This document shows positions 45,823 to 54,416 of a stretch of 64,000 bases of DNA, one piece after another. The notes under the pieces are model-generated. The model searched no databases. It saw only the letters and a list, made by a program, of their open reading frames with translations, and was not told where the DNA came from. Source of the stretch: Sphingomonas sp. CL5.1 (GTDB lineage: Bacteria; Pseudomonadota; Alphaproteobacteria; Sphingomonadales; Sphingomonadaceae); NCBI RefSeq assembly GCF_013344685.1, contig NZ_CP050137.1, positions 1,802,001-1,866,000 of the forward strand, read 5' to 3'. Both the position numbers and the translations under genes were made by a program. Every line of letters starts with the position of its first letter. Position 1 is the first letter of the stretch.

Positions 45823-47149
45823 GGACGCGGGTGGCCTCGGACGGCTCGGCGACTCCGGCATAGGGTACATTGCGGCCGCCATAGCGGCGTACCCGGATGT
45901 TCGCCTGTTCGCCATGCCCGGCAAACCCCTCCAGTGCGCACAGGCGGCTGCAATATTCGCCGATCAGCGCGGAGGCCTCGTCGGTCAGCACGCGTTGATA
46001 GGTACAGGTCTTGATGAATTTGCCGACCCACAGCCCGCCGGTGTAGCGCGCCGCCTTCTTGGTCGGCAGGGTGTGGTTGGTGCCGATCACCTTGTCGCCA
46101 TAGCTGACGTTGGTGCGCGGGCCGAGGAATAGCGCGCCGTAATTGGTCATGTTCTTCAGGAAATAATCCGGATCGCGGGTCATCACCTGCACGTGCTCGG
46201 AAGCGATATCGTCGGCGATGCGCACCATCTCCGCATCATCCGCCGCGACGATCACCTCACCGAAATTCTCCCATGCCTTGCGCGCATGGTCGGCGGTGGG
46301 GAGGATGGCGAGCAGCCGCTCCACCTCGCGCATCGTGTCACGGGCCAGCGCCTCGGAGGTGGTGAGCAGGATGGCGGGGCTGTCCGGCCCATGCTCTGCC
46401 TGTCCGAGCAGGTCGGTGGCGCACAATTCGCCGTCGACTGTCTCGTCAGCGATCACGAGCGTCTCGGTCGGGCCGGCGAACAAATCGATCCCGACGCGAC
46501 CGAACAGCTGGCGCTTGGCTTCCGCGACAAAGGCATTGCCGGGGCCGACAAGAATATCGACTGGCGCGATGCTCTGGGTACCGAGACCCATCGCCGCGAC
46601 AGCCTGAATCCCGCCGAGGCAATAGATTTCGTCGGCGCCGGCCAGCGCCTGCGCCGCGACGATCGCCGGGGCGGGTTTGCCCTGAAACGGCGGTGCGCAG
46701 GTCACGACGCGCGGCACGCCGGCGACCTTGGCGGTGATCACGCTCATATGCGCGGAGGCAAGCAGCGGATATTTGCCGCCTGGAACATAGCAGCCGGCGG
46801 CGTTGAGCGGCAGGTTCTTGTGGCCGAGCACCACGCCGGGCAGCGTTTCGACTTCGACGTCCTTGATGCTGTCGCGCTGGATCTGCGCGAAGTTGCGGAC
46901 CTGCGTCTGGGCGAATTCGATGTCGTGGAGGTCCTGCGGCGAGAGCTGGTCGATGCACGCCTGGATCTCGTCGCTGGTGAGGCGATAGCTGTCACGATCC
47001 CATTTATCGAACTTGATCGACAATTCGCGCACCGCATCGTCCCCGCGTGCTTCGATATCGGCGAGAATCGCCTCAACCGAATCCCGCACCTGCCGATCGG
47101 TGGACGCTTTCGCCTCCGCGCTCGCGCCTTTTTTGAGATAGATCGCCAT
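45815..47149 (-). CDS. HisD-family alcohol dehydrogenase, copy 2
   Basis: 444 residues, same family as copy 1 but clearly diverged. Catalytic and zinc-site blocks are intact: [46 protein letters not shown] and [11 protein letters not shown]. The N-terminus, [14 protein letters not shown], resembles the group often annotated as sulfopropanediol 3-dehydrogenase rather than histidine-biosynthetic HisD. The ATG at 47149 is preceded by AAGGAG, which borders operator 4. It is the first gene of an operon with an SDR and an aldolase. Two HisD relatives in one regulon suggest two successive or stereo-specific oxidations. Confidence 0.85.
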   Translation of the reverse strand: MAIYLKKGASAEAKASTDRQVRDSVEAILADIEARGDDAVRELSIKFDKWDRDSYRLTSDEIQACIDQLSPQDLHDIEFAQTQVRNFAQIQRDSIKDVEVETLPGVVLGHKNLPLNAAGCYVPGGKYPLLASAHMSVITAKVAGVPRVVTCAPPFQGKPAPAIVAAQALAGADEIYCLGGIQAVAAMGLGTQSIAPVDILVGPGNAFVAEAKRQLFGRVGIDLFAGPTETLVIADETVDGELCATDLLGQAEHGPDSPAILLTTSEALARDTMREVERLLAILPTADHARKAWENFGEVIVAADDAEMVRIADDIASEHVQVMTRDPDYFLKNMTNYGALFLGPRTNVSYGDKVIGTNHTLPTKKAARYTGGLWVGKFIKTCTYQRVLTDEASALIGEYCSRLCALEGFAGHGEQANIRVRRYGGRNVPYAGVAEPSEATRVHA

Positions 47150-47160
47150 CGCCGCTCTCC

Positions 47161-47178
47161 TTTGCATTCGAATGCAAA
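47161..47178 (-). promoter_or_regulatory. LacI-type operator, site 4
   Basis: A perfect copy of TTTGCATTCGAATGCAAA ends only 11 bases before the start codon of HisD-like copy 2 and touches its ribosome binding site. Upstream on the minus strand TTGATC lies at a -35-like distance, so bound repressor would sit on the transcription start. Confidence 0.75.
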
Positions 47179-47311
47179 AGCGGTACAGTGCTTCGCGCAA
47201 TGGATCAAGGGACAAGCATCCCGACCCCTCCCGTTCCGGCCAACATTCTCTTCGGGGTGGTTTGTTGTCGGTTGGTTGGCTAGGGAACAGGCTCGGGGAT
47301 GGGGGAGCGGG

Positions 47312-47827
47312 ATGAAGCGGGTTGGTCTCATCATCGGGGCGGCATTGCTGCTGAGCGGCTGTACAGGTCCGGTCAGGACGCGCTTCGGCGGCCAGCCGGC
47401 AACGACCGCACGCGATCCGGTATCGGCGGTCGCCGTCGAGGCGGACAGCCAGGCCGACCGGCATTGGCCGGCGATCCATGCGGCGATCACGGAGCAGGGC
47501 CTGAATCTCGACCCGGCGAGTCCCTACCGGCTGGCCTTCGCTTTCGGTTCGCGTCCGGCCGGCTCCGCGATCCTGGCGTCCGGCGGCGCGGTGGTCTCCC
47601 CCGCCAGGAAACGTCATCTGTTCCAATCCTGTCCCGGCCGCACCTATCGCCTGGTCGTGACGTTGACCGACACGCGCACCGGTGACCTGATCGGCCGCGG
47701 CTGGGCCGACGAAGCGCATTGCCGCGCCGCCGCAGACGAGGCGCTGCCCGCGCTCGCCGCCCGGGCGGTCGCGATGCTGGCGCATCCTGTTCCGCAGGGA
47801 AGCGATTTGCGCTGGACGCGAAACTAG
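47312..47827 (+). CDS. Putative lipoprotein
   Basis: 171 residues with a lipoprotein signal: a basic start, hydrophobic stretch [11 protein letters not shown] and lipobox LSGC, so Cys would be acylated. The mature part includes a repeat-free alpha/beta sequence with [20 protein letters not shown], resembling DUF4136-like periplasmic proteins. A purine-rich GGGGGAGCGG precedes the ATG. It converges with the CHASE2 kinase gene, overlapping by four bases. Function unknown. Confidence 0.7.
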   Translation: MKRVGLIIGAALLLSGCTGPVRTRFGGQPATTARDPVSAVAVEADSQADRHWPAIHAAITEQGLNLDPASPYRLAFAFGSRPAGSAILASGGAVVSPARKRHLFQSCPGRTYRLVVTLTDTRTGDLIGRGWADEAHCRAAADEALPALAARAVAMLAHPVPQGSDLRWTRN

Positions 47828-50001
47828 CCGCCCGCCGAAGCGGGGTTTCCGTCGCTATCGCTCCCCGGCCAGTCCGCCGGCGCCAGCGGCAGGACGATGC
47901 TGAACGCCTTGATGCCATCGGGCCGGGCCTCGTAACCGACCGCGCCGTTCTGTCGCTCGATCGACGCCCTGACGAAGGCGAGGCCCAATCCCCGGCTTGC
48001 GATCCCGCCGCCCGCGGCGCCGGGGGCGAAGGCCAGGAACGGGTCGGCGGCGCGTTCGGAAGGCATGTCCGGCCCCGGCCCCTCGACCGAAACCGTCGCC
48101 TTGCCGCCGCCGGTTTCGAGGCGACATGTGACACGATCGCCGGACGCCGCGAATTTCACGGCATTGTCCAGCAGATTCATCAGCGCGCGCAGCAGGGAGG
48201 CGTGATCGGCGGTGACCCAGGTTTCGCCGGTCAGGCCGACCTCCTCGATCGTGATCCGCCTCGCCGAGGAGAGCGGCCAGACGAGGCCGATCGCCTCGAC
48301 GGCGACGCCGCATAGCTCGACCGGCCCCAGTTGCGGCGCCGTGCCCGTCAGCCGCGCCAGCTCGACGAAATCGTCCGCCAGCTTCAGGCCGTGCTCGACA
48401 TGCTGGCGGATGACCGGCGCGAGCCGCCCGGCGTCATCCGCCGCTCGATCGAGCAAGGCGATGATCGCAACGTGCGGCGCGCGCATGTCGTGGCTTAGGA
48501 ACTGCAGCGCTTCCTCGCGCGCGCGGGACGCGGCCTTCAGCTCCGAGATGTCGATGAAGCGCAGGATCGTCCCGCCGCCGACCGGCGCGCGCGTCATGAC
48601 GAGCGTGCGTCCGTCCCGCAACGCGAACTCCGCCCCAGGGGCGATGGTGCCGGGGCCGAGCGTCGCCAGCAGGGATTCGAGCGCTTCGCCTCGCACGGCG
48701 CGACCGAACAGCGCGTCCGCGGCGAGGTTGCCCATCACGACCTCGCCGTCCTCGGCGACCACGCAAACCGCGTCGGGCAGCCGGGCGAGCACTTCCGAAA
48801 CAAAGGCCCGGAGATCGCGTAGCTGGCCGATGACGTCGTGCAGCCGGTTTGATTCGATGTTGACCATGTCGCCCCGGCGGGCCGGCCGGGGACTGGCCGG
48901 CAGCAGGCCCGGTTCGGCATGCAGCCGCCTGATCTCCTCGCCCATGAAGTCGCTGACGGCGGCGAGGCGCCGCCATGCCCAGAGCGAATATACGAGGACC
49001 AGACCGACCACGCTGGCGCCGGGCGCGAACCACAACCGCCCGAACACCAGCAGCAGCGTGGAAAGGGCCAGCGCGGAAACGGCCGCCAGAATCGACAGCC
49101 GCAGGTTGGTCGAGGGGCCGAACCGGAGGAAAGCGATCAGCAGCAGCAGGACCGGCAGGAGGCCGAGCGCCAGCTGCCAGCTTGGGGGCAAAGGGCGGTA
49201 GAAACCGTCGTGCAGCAGCGCGTTGACAACATTCGCCTGCAATTCCACGCCCGACATGAGCTTTCCGGCGCTGTGCGGCACCAGGAAATGGTCTCCGAGT
49301 CCCGCGGCCGATCCACCGACCAGCACGATCTTGCCTCTGGCGAACACCTCCGGGAGGCTGCCGTCGGCGAGGCTCGAAAATGGGATGCGGCGAAAGGAAC
49401 CGGGCGGCACGAAGGCGATCAGACGATCGGCGGCGGCATCCCGGCCCCGCCCCGCAGCCGGGTCAATCCGCCGGGCGATCAGCTCGGCCATTTGCGGCGT
49501 GCCCGTTCCGGAAGCAAAGCGACGCACCACTCCGTCGCTGTCGGTCGTCACGTCGACCGATCCAAGCCCCGCCGCCGCCGAAGCGATCGCGGGGAGCGGT
49601 CTCCCGTTTCCCGCCTCGCCGGGCGCCCTGCGGGGCAGGACCGGCAGCACGACCGGGAAGGCATGGCGCAGCGCCGCCTCCAGCGCCGCATCGTCCGCCG
49701 CCGGCTCGAGGAAGAGGATATCATAGCCGATCACCGCCGGACGATCGCGCGCCAGCGCCTCCAGCGCCTTCGCATGGATGCTCCTCGGCCACGGCCAGCG
49801 CCCGAGCGCGGCGAGCGAGGCGTCGTCGATCTCGACCAGCAGGATCCGGTCATCCGCCGCCTGCGGGCGCAACCGGGTCAGCTCGTCGAACAGCAGATGG
49901 TCGATCGGGGCGGCGACGCGGCTCCCGGTCGCCGCCGCCACGACGAGCGCCGCCGAAAGGGAAACCAGCGCCCATTCCAGGATCAGCCGCCGGTAGAGCA
50001 T
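47824..50001 (-). CDS. CHASE2-domain sensor histidine kinase
   Basis: 725 residues. Order: an N-terminal membrane helix, an extracytoplasmic CHASE2 sensor (residues about 30-290, with [21 protein letters not shown] and [15 protein letters not shown]), three membrane helices near 290-360, a PAS-like domain (about 400-485), then HisKA with phospho-acceptor His in [10 protein letters not shown]. The ATPase follows with LLDNAVKFA (N box) and [14 protein letters not shown] (G box). CHASE2 kinases with adjacent FecR and OmpR genes form known but little characterised sensory modules. It is the last gene of the operon RR-FecR-kinase, four bases after the FecR gene, and faces the pilus genes on the other strand. 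Confidence 0.88.
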   Translation of the reverse strand: MLYRRLILEWALVSLSAALVVAAATGSRVAAPIDHLLFDELTRLRPQAADDRILLVEIDDASLAALGRWPWPRSIHAKALEALARDRPAVIGYDILFLEPAADDAALEAALRHAFPVVLPVLPRRAPGEAGNGRPLPAIASAAAGLGSVDVTTDSDGVVRRFASGTGTPQMAELIARRIDPAAGRGRDAAADRLIAFVPPGSFRRIPFSSLADGSLPEVFARGKIVLVGGSAAGLGDHFLVPHSAGKLMSGVELQANVVNALLHDGFYRPLPPSWQLALGLLPVLLLLIAFLRFGPSTNLRLSILAAVSALALSTLLLVFGRLWFAPGASVVGLVLVYSLWAWRRLAAVSDFMGEEIRRLHAEPGLLPASPRPARRGDMVNIESNRLHDVIGQLRDLRAFVSEVLARLPDAVCVVAEDGEVVMGNLAADALFGRAVRGEALESLLATLGPGTIAPGAEFALRDGRTLVMTRAPVGGGTILRFIDISELKAASRAREEALQFLSHDMRAPHVAIIALLDRAADDAGRLAPVIRQHVEHGLKLADDFVELARLTGTAPQLGPVELCGVAVEAIGLVWPLSSARRITIEEVGLTGETWVTADHASLLRALMNLLDNAVKFAASGDRVTCRLETGGGKATVSVEGPGPDMPSERAADPFLAFAPGAAGGGIASRGLGLAFVRASIERQNGAVGYEARPDGIKAFSIVLPLAPADWPGSDSDGNPASAGG

Positions 50002-50004
50002 CCG

Positions 50005-51342
50005 CTACCGCTTGTCGCTGGCGACGGTCAGCTTCTGGAACGGCGACCATGTCTCGGTTCGATCGCCATCCACATATTGGCGGACCTGCACCCGCCAGAA
50101 ATAGACGCCGTCGGGAAGGCCGGTGAAGCTCAGCTCGGTCCCGGTCAGTCCCGGTTCGTCGATCACCGGCGGGCTGGTCGTCGTCCCTTCGACGAGTTGG
50201 AAGCGATAGACATGCCTGCCCTGCCCGCTGGGCGCCCATTTGAACAGCAGGCGATCCTGATCCCGCCCGGCCGAGGCGTTGACGCCAGTGAGCGCGCGGC
50301 GCACCGAATAGACCTGGCTCGCGCCCTCCAGCCCGCTGGTGGCGATGGCCGAGATGCGCGCGAACCAGCGCCCGTCCGCAAGCCCCGGAACATGGATCGC
50401 GGGATCGTCCCCGGAGGCTTCGGCCACGAGGTCGTTGAACCCGGCATCGGATGCGACCTGGACGTGATAGGAGCGGGCGCCGGCGACCGGCTTGACCCGG
50501 AATGTCGCGACCGGATCGATCAGCGGCGCGCCGGGATCGTCGAGGTCGGGCGCCGGCAGCAGCGCCTCGGTCGCCACGGCGCCGCTTGGGGAGATACTGG
50601 CGCCGAATCCCTTGTGGACCATCGCGGGATTATCGGCCGGACCGGCCGCGACCGCCACGGTCCCGTCGAGCACCTCCGTCACCGAACCCCCGGTCGCGTC
50701 GTCATAGCCGACACGCAGGACGGTGCCGCGTATCGCCGTCAGGGCGCGCGGGGTGTGCAACCGGAAATCGCTCCCGTTCGGCGCCAGCGGGGTCGCCTGC
50801 GTCTCCAGCTTGCCGCTATCGACGGTGATCTCGAAGCGCACCGCGTTGGTGAGGATGATGCGGCGCATGGCGTCGAGCCTGATCCTGCTGCGCGTCGGGA
50901 TCGACAATTGCGATGCATTGGACAGGCCGATGCTGACGAAGCCATCGGTCCCGGTCTCAATGGTCGTGCCGGGCTGTATTTCCGCCCCGGCCCGGGCGGC
51001 GACGCTCGTCCCGCCGGAAATCATCCGGGTGGAACCGCGCGCCGCGAGCACATGCGCGACCAGTGGCTCGCTCCTGAGCAGGCGCACCGGGATGCGCAGC
51101 GTCGTGCCGGTAGGAATCCTGAGCGCGTCGGCGATACGGTTGACGCGCTGCACGACGCGGAAGTCTTCCCTGCGCATGAGGTAGCGCGCCGCGAGGCCGT
51201 AGAGGTTCTGGCCCGGCTTCAACTGATAGACGAGGCTGTCCCCGGCGGCATTGGCCGTGATGGGTTCGGCCGCCGCCGGCCGCGCGGCCAGGCACCAGAA
51301 CATGGCCAGCGCCGCCGCCAGGAGCGGCTCAATCCTCCGCAT
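50005..51342 (-). CDS. LysM and FecR domain periplasmic protein
   Basis: 445 residues. A signal peptide (AAALAMFWCLAARPAAAEP) is followed by a LysM domain at about residues 35-85 (VYQLKPGQNLYGLAARYL, RIPTGTTLRIP), which would bind peptidoglycan. A FecR-type domain follows at about 110-225 (TPRALTAIRGTVLRVGYDDA), then two fibronectin-III-like domains to the end. The start overlaps the regulator gene by 14 bases and the end is 3 bases from the kinase gene. It is the periplasmic partner of the CHASE2 kinase and may present the envelope signal. Confidence 0.8.
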   Translation of the reverse strand: MRRIEPLLAAALAMFWCLAARPAAAEPITANAAGDSLVYQLKPGQNLYGLAARYLMRREDFRVVQRVNRIADALRIPTGTTLRIPVRLLRSEPLVAHVLAARGSTRMISGGTSVAARAGAEIQPGTTIETGTDGFVSIGLSNASQLSIPTRSRIRLDAMRRIILTNAVRFEITVDSGKLETQATPLAPNGSDFRLHTPRALTAIRGTVLRVGYDDATGGSVTEVLDGTVAVAAGPADNPAMVHKGFGASISPSGAVATEALLPAPDLDDPGAPLIDPVATFRVKPVAGARSYHVQVASDAGFNDLVAEASGDDPAIHVPGLADGRWFARISAIATSGLEGASQVYSVRRALTGVNASAGRDQDRLLFKWAPSGQGRHVYRFQLVEGTTTSPPVIDEPGLTGTELSFTGLPDGVYFWRVQVRQYVDGDRTETWSPFQKLTVASDKR

Positions 51343-52021
51343 GGGCGCTTTCCAGTCGATAGCCGTAGCCGAAGACGGTGCGAAGGAAGAAGCCGTTCTC
51401 CGGCCGCAGCGAGAGCTTGGCGCGAATCCGCGAGACGTGCATGTCGAGCGTGCGGGTGGAAAGATCGGCGACGCTTTTCCAGACGAATTCCATGATATAG
51501 GCGCGCGACAGGGCGCGATTGAGATTGCGGAAGAAAAGCAGCGCCAGCGCATATTCCTTTGATGTCAGCGCGATGGTCTCCTCGCGGAAGACGACCTTGT
51601 CCCGCACCCGGTCGAAGCGATAGGGGCCGAACTGGAGCGTGCCGGTATCGCTCTCCCCGCCGCGGCGCCGAAGCAGCGCGTTGACCCGCGCGGCGAAAAC
51701 GACCGGCGTCTCTGGCTTGACGATGAAGTCGTCGGCGCCGGCGTTGAGCGCGTGCGCGATGTCATCCTTGTCGGACCGGCGGGTGAGCATGAGGATGGGC
51801 GGCGGATCGGCGAGGTGTGATCGCACCCGCTCGATGATTTCCAGACCGGACATCTCCGGCATGTTCCAGTCGACGATCAGGAGATCGAACGTCTCGCGCT
51901 GAAGCGCCGTCATCAACTCCCGCCCGCTGCGGCAGCGGAAGCAGCGGTGCCCCTGTTCCTCGAGCATGTGCCGGACCATGTCCAGCATCGTCTCGTCATC
52001 GTCGACCAAGGCAATATGCAT
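51329..52021 (-). CDS. OmpR-family response regulator
   Basis: 230 residues. The receiver domain has DDDE, phosphoacceptor Asp51 in LLIVDWNMPEMSG, Thr in MLTRRSD and Lys in FIVKPETP. The C-terminal winged helix has TSKEYALALLFFRN, then STRTLDMHVSRIRAKL and the wing GYGYRLE. It is first in the operon with the LysM/FecR and CHASE2 kinase genes and is their probable partner. OmpR-type regulators bind direct repeats about 10 bp apart; two such repeats, TTTTACAAC, lie 72 bases upstream of its start, suggesting autoregulation. Confidence 0.87.
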   Translation of the reverse strand: MHIALVDDDETMLDMVRHMLEEQGHRCFRCRSGRELMTALQRETFDLLIVDWNMPEMSGLEIIERVRSHLADPPPILMLTRRSDKDDIAHALNAGADDFIVKPETPVVFAARVNALLRRRGGESDTGTLQFGPYRFDRVRDKVVFREETIALTSKEYALALLFFRNLNRALSRAYIMEFVWKSVADLSTRTLDMHVSRIRAKLSLRPENGFFLRTVFGYGYRLESAHAED

Positions 52022-52092
52022 CAGGGGCCCCCCCAGTCCCGAAAGCGAGCGACTAGGATGCAATGCCCCGCGCGTCATGGCCTAAGGAGGCA

Positions 52093-52111
52093 TTTTACAA
52101 CCTTTTACAAC
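52093..52111. promoter_or_regulatory. Tandem TTTTACAAC boxes upstream of the OmpR-type regulator gene
   Basis: TTTTACAAC at 52093-52101 is repeated at 52103-52111, exactly 10 bases on, the spacing used by OmpR-family proteins. The same motif recurs at 52527, 52572, 53112 (reverse) and 57755 (reverse), all in intergenic spaces of the attachment locus. Confidence 0.55.
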
Positions 52112-52687
52112 TCGCGCATTGCGGCAACGCAACGCGACCGGCACATTGCGCGCCGCAGGAAGCGGCGGGAATGCCCCCCGGACAATCCCGCCCGGGTCGT
52201 GACATGCGGGATGATCGCGGGCAATCGCGACCATCCCGCATGGACCGGAGCGGCGATCCGATCGCCGGAATGGCCCGGATGCGTCGCTTTGCCGTCATGC
52301 CCTTCCAGCAGGGTGACGCGGAGGCGTCTCCCGCACGGATGTGGGCGAGGTATCGCTCGGCTTCGAGCAACGGGCCTCGCAGCGACATTGCGTTGACGTT
52401 GTCTGGCGCAATGATGTCCGATGAAAGAGGTCCATCATACGGAAGCGGAAGCATATATGCCCGATATTGCGGGCATTGATAAAGCGGTGATGCTCATTAT
52501 GAAAAGACAATCGTCGTGATACAAGATTTTACAATTTATATATTACCTCACGACCCCATGATTTTCCGCTGTTTACAACGAAATTGCGTGCCATAAGTCT
52601 TTTGAAGATAGATAGATATCTGAAAAAATTAATAACTTGGCAAGTGACTGGGCATAAGCGTCTTTCGATTGGGATCAGGAGTATGTA
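52112..52687. other. Intergenic region upstream of the PilZ gene, with two further TTTACAA boxes
   Basis: No gene is supported in these 576 bases. The right third (52430-52680) is markedly AT-rich and holds TTTTACAA at 52527-52534 and TTTACAAC at 52572-52579. It probably contains the PilZ gene promoter, and the position of the boxes suggests control by the nearby OmpR-type regulator. Confidence 0.5.
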
Positions 52688-53086
52688 ATGGGTGAGCGTA
52701 AGGAGCAGCGGCACGCTCTCGAACTGGGGGCGCAATTCAGGGTGCGGACAGGGCGCCGCGACGTTCTGCTCACCGACCTCTCGCGCCATGGATGCCGGAT
52801 CGTGGCGCCGGGACTCCATCTGCCTGTCGGCCAGAACATCCTGTTGCGCCCCAAGAGCCTTGAAAGCCTCGCCGCCACCGTGCGCTGGTGGGAGAACGGT
52901 GCCGGTGGCGTGGAATTCGATCTCCCGCTGCATCCGGCGGTCGTCGATCATCTGTGCAGGCTTCATCCGGCCCGGATTTCGATAGCCCGCGCGTGCTCCG
53001 CCGCCGAGGCCCGGTCCCCGGCGAACGGGAATGGCGTGGCCTTCCGAAACGGCATTTTTCGATTCAACAAGCAAGCCATGCGCTGA
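52688..53086 (+). CDS. PilZ-domain cyclic di-GMP receptor
   Basis: 132 residues, one PilZ domain in the first 95. Both ligand motifs are present: RxxxR in ERKEQRH near the N-terminus and DxSxxG in LLTDLSRHGCRIV. A SLAATVRWWENGAGGVEFDLPL strand set completes the barrel. It should therefore bind c-di-GMP in the cytoplasm. AGGAG precedes the ATG. The gene stands between the CHASE2/OmpR operon and the pilus genes, and an HD-GYP phosphodiesterase closes the locus, so it probably links c-di-GMP level to pilus output. Confidence 0.87.
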   Translation: MGERKEQRHALELGAQFRVRTGRRDVLLTDLSRHGCRIVAPGLHLPVGQNILLRPKSLESLAATVRWWENGAGGVEFDLPLHPAVVDHLCRLHPARISIARACSAAEARSPANGNGVAFRNGIFRFNKQAMR

Positions 53087-53101
53087 GTAAGTAATTTTCA
53101 C

Positions 53102-53142
53102 GATGTAACAAGTTGTAAAATGAATACATCTTGCCAAGATGT
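53102..53142. promoter_or_regulatory. Candidate control region of the pilus operon
   Basis: GTTGTAAAA at 53112-53120 is the reverse of the TTTTACAAC box, with a similar GATGTAACA exactly 10 bases upstream. Next to it lies a perfect 17-bp palindrome, ACATCTTGCCAAGATGT (53126-53142, 8-bp arms). Both precede the first pilin gene at 53225. Confidence 0.5.
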
Positions 53143-53224
53143 CGTTAACTATCAAATATTATAGCCCGACGTAGTAAACATTTAGCAGATATATTGCGAA
53201 ATCAATATACTACGGAGATAGGTA

Positions 53225-53794
53225 ATGCGGGCATATTATTATTCGCGGGGCAAGGCGATTTTCAAGCTTGCCTTGCTGGGCAGCTTGTCGGCCGGCGCGT
53301 TGACGGGCGAGGCGGATGCCGCCAGCCAGGGCACGCTCGGCTCCACGTCGACCGGCTCCGTGAATATCTCGGTGTCGGTGCCGAGCCGGGCGCGGATCAC
53401 GGGCCTGACGGACATCACGATCACCAATCAGGACCCCGGCACCGCGATCAACAGCGCCCAGAACATCTGCGTCTGGAGCAACACCGCCACCAGGAAATAT
53501 ACCATTGCCGCCTCGGGCAGTGGAATGAGCAACGCCTTCACGCTGGCCAATGGATCGCTGAACGTCCCTTATTCGGTCCAGTGGAGCGATACGTCCGGCG
53601 CCACCACAGGTACCGCGCTGACCGCTGGCACCGCGTCGGTCGCCTTCACCTCCACCGCGACCGATCAGGCTTGCGCCACGGGCGCCAGGACCTCGGCCAG
53701 CCTGATCGTCAACATGGCGACGTCCGATCTCGCGACGATGCAGGCGGCGACCGCGTACAGCGGCGTCCTGACGCTGGTCGTGACGCCGCAATAA
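53225..53794 (+). CDS. Spore coat protein U-like pilin, probable major subunit
   Basis: 189 residues: a signal peptide (LGSLSAGALTGEADA), then a single immunoglobulin-like domain of the spore-coat-U/Csu fimbrial subunit type. It has a cysteine pair (ICVWSN and ACATGARTS) and the typical penultimate TYSGVLTLVVTPQ-like strand (here AYSGVLTLVVTPQ). It would be exported and polymerised through the usher encoded downstream. CGGAGATAGG precedes the ATG. A 15-bp stem-loop after the gene suggests it is made in excess over the rest of the operon. Related to the next gene. Confidence 0.8.
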   Translation: MRAYYYSRGKAIFKLALLGSLSAGALTGEADAASQGTLGSTSTGSVNISVSVPSRARITGLTDITITNQDPGTAINSAQNICVWSNTATRKYTIAASGSGMSNAFTLANGSLNVPYSVQWSDTSGATTGTALTAGTASVAFTSTATDQACATGARTSASLIVNMATSDLATMQAATAYSGVLTLVVTPQ

Positions 53795-53808
53795 GAGCCG
53801 ACACCGAC

Positions 53809-53868
53809 AACCGGGTGATTCCGCCAACCGCCTCGCTTTGACGCGCCGGCCAACGGAATCACCCGGTT
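53809..53868 (+). terminator. Stem-loop between the two pilin genes
   Basis: AACCGGGTGATTCCG at 53809-53823 is perfectly complementary to 53854-53868, a 15-bp stem enclosing 30 bases, and ends in TTTT. In fimbrial operons such structures after the first subunit gene attenuate read-through or stabilise its mRNA. A partial terminator is inferred. Confidence 0.65.
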
Positions 53869-53914
53869 TTCGCGGCGCGTCAGCGTTAACCACGTCCGGT
53901 GAGACATGTTAACC

Positions 53915-54409
53915 ATGCGAAAGAGCACATCCCGTTCCCGGTCGATCGCCCTGGTGCTCGCGTCCTGGGCACTCGCGGCGGCGGCGACGGCGGACGCGCA
54001 GCAGGTCCAGGTCTCCGGACTCGCCAATGTCGCATTCGGCACGGTCGCGAACTTCTCGGTCGACCTTGTCCGCAGCCAGAGCATCTGCGTCTATAGCAGC
54101 GCGGCCAATGGCCGGTATCAGGTGACCGCGACCGGCAACGGAGCGGGGGGCGCCTTCACGCTTGCCTCGGGCAGCAATCTGCTCGCCTATGAGGTGCAAT
54201 GGTCGGCATCCTCGGGCCAAGCCACGGGAACCGCGCTGCGGCCGGGCGTCGCGCTTGCGGGGCAGACCTCGATCGCCACCCAGAACAAGTGCGGCTCCGG
54301 CGCGGCGGCGAGCGCAAGTCTCATCGCCCTGATCCGCGCATCCCAGATCAGTGCCGCCACCGCCGGCCAGTATCGCGGCACCCTGACGCTGCTGATCGCG
54401 CCGAACTGA
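53915..54409 (+). CDS. Second spore coat U-like pilin, probable minor or tip subunit
   Basis: 164 residues, paralogous to the preceding pilin. The signal peptide is ALVLASWALAAAATADA. The domain carries the same cysteine pair (ICVYSSA and NKCGSGAAASASL) and ends YRGTLTLLIAPN. An ATG at 53906 gives three extra residues and is possible. It lies after the intercistronic stem-loop and 7 bases before the usher gene, so it is probably expressed at a lower level than the first pilin, with the export genes. Confidence 0.78.
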   Translation: MRKSTSRSRSIALVLASWALAAAATADAQQVQVSGLANVAFGTVANFSVDLVRSQSICVYSSAANGRYQVTATGNGAGGAFTLASGSNLLAYEVQWSASSGQATGTALRPGVALAGQTSIATQNKCGSGAAASASLIALIRASQISAATAGQYRGTLTLLIAPN

Positions 54410-54416
54410 CCGCGCC

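Noticed and set aside
45815..47149. Naming the HisD-type gene as histidine biosynthetic hisD
   Set aside because: There is no his operon context, two diverged copies share a catabolic regulon, and the N-terminus fits the non-histidine group.
46193..47827. A long plus-strand frame that ends in the lipoprotein gene
   Set aside because: Only the part from ATG 47312 shows a signal peptide and ribosome site. The rest is antisense to the HisD-like gene.
48919..51495. An 858-codon plus-strand frame opposite the kinase and FecR genes
   Set aside because: It is low in hydrophobic structure, rich in Arg, Gly and Gln, and antisense to well-supported domains.
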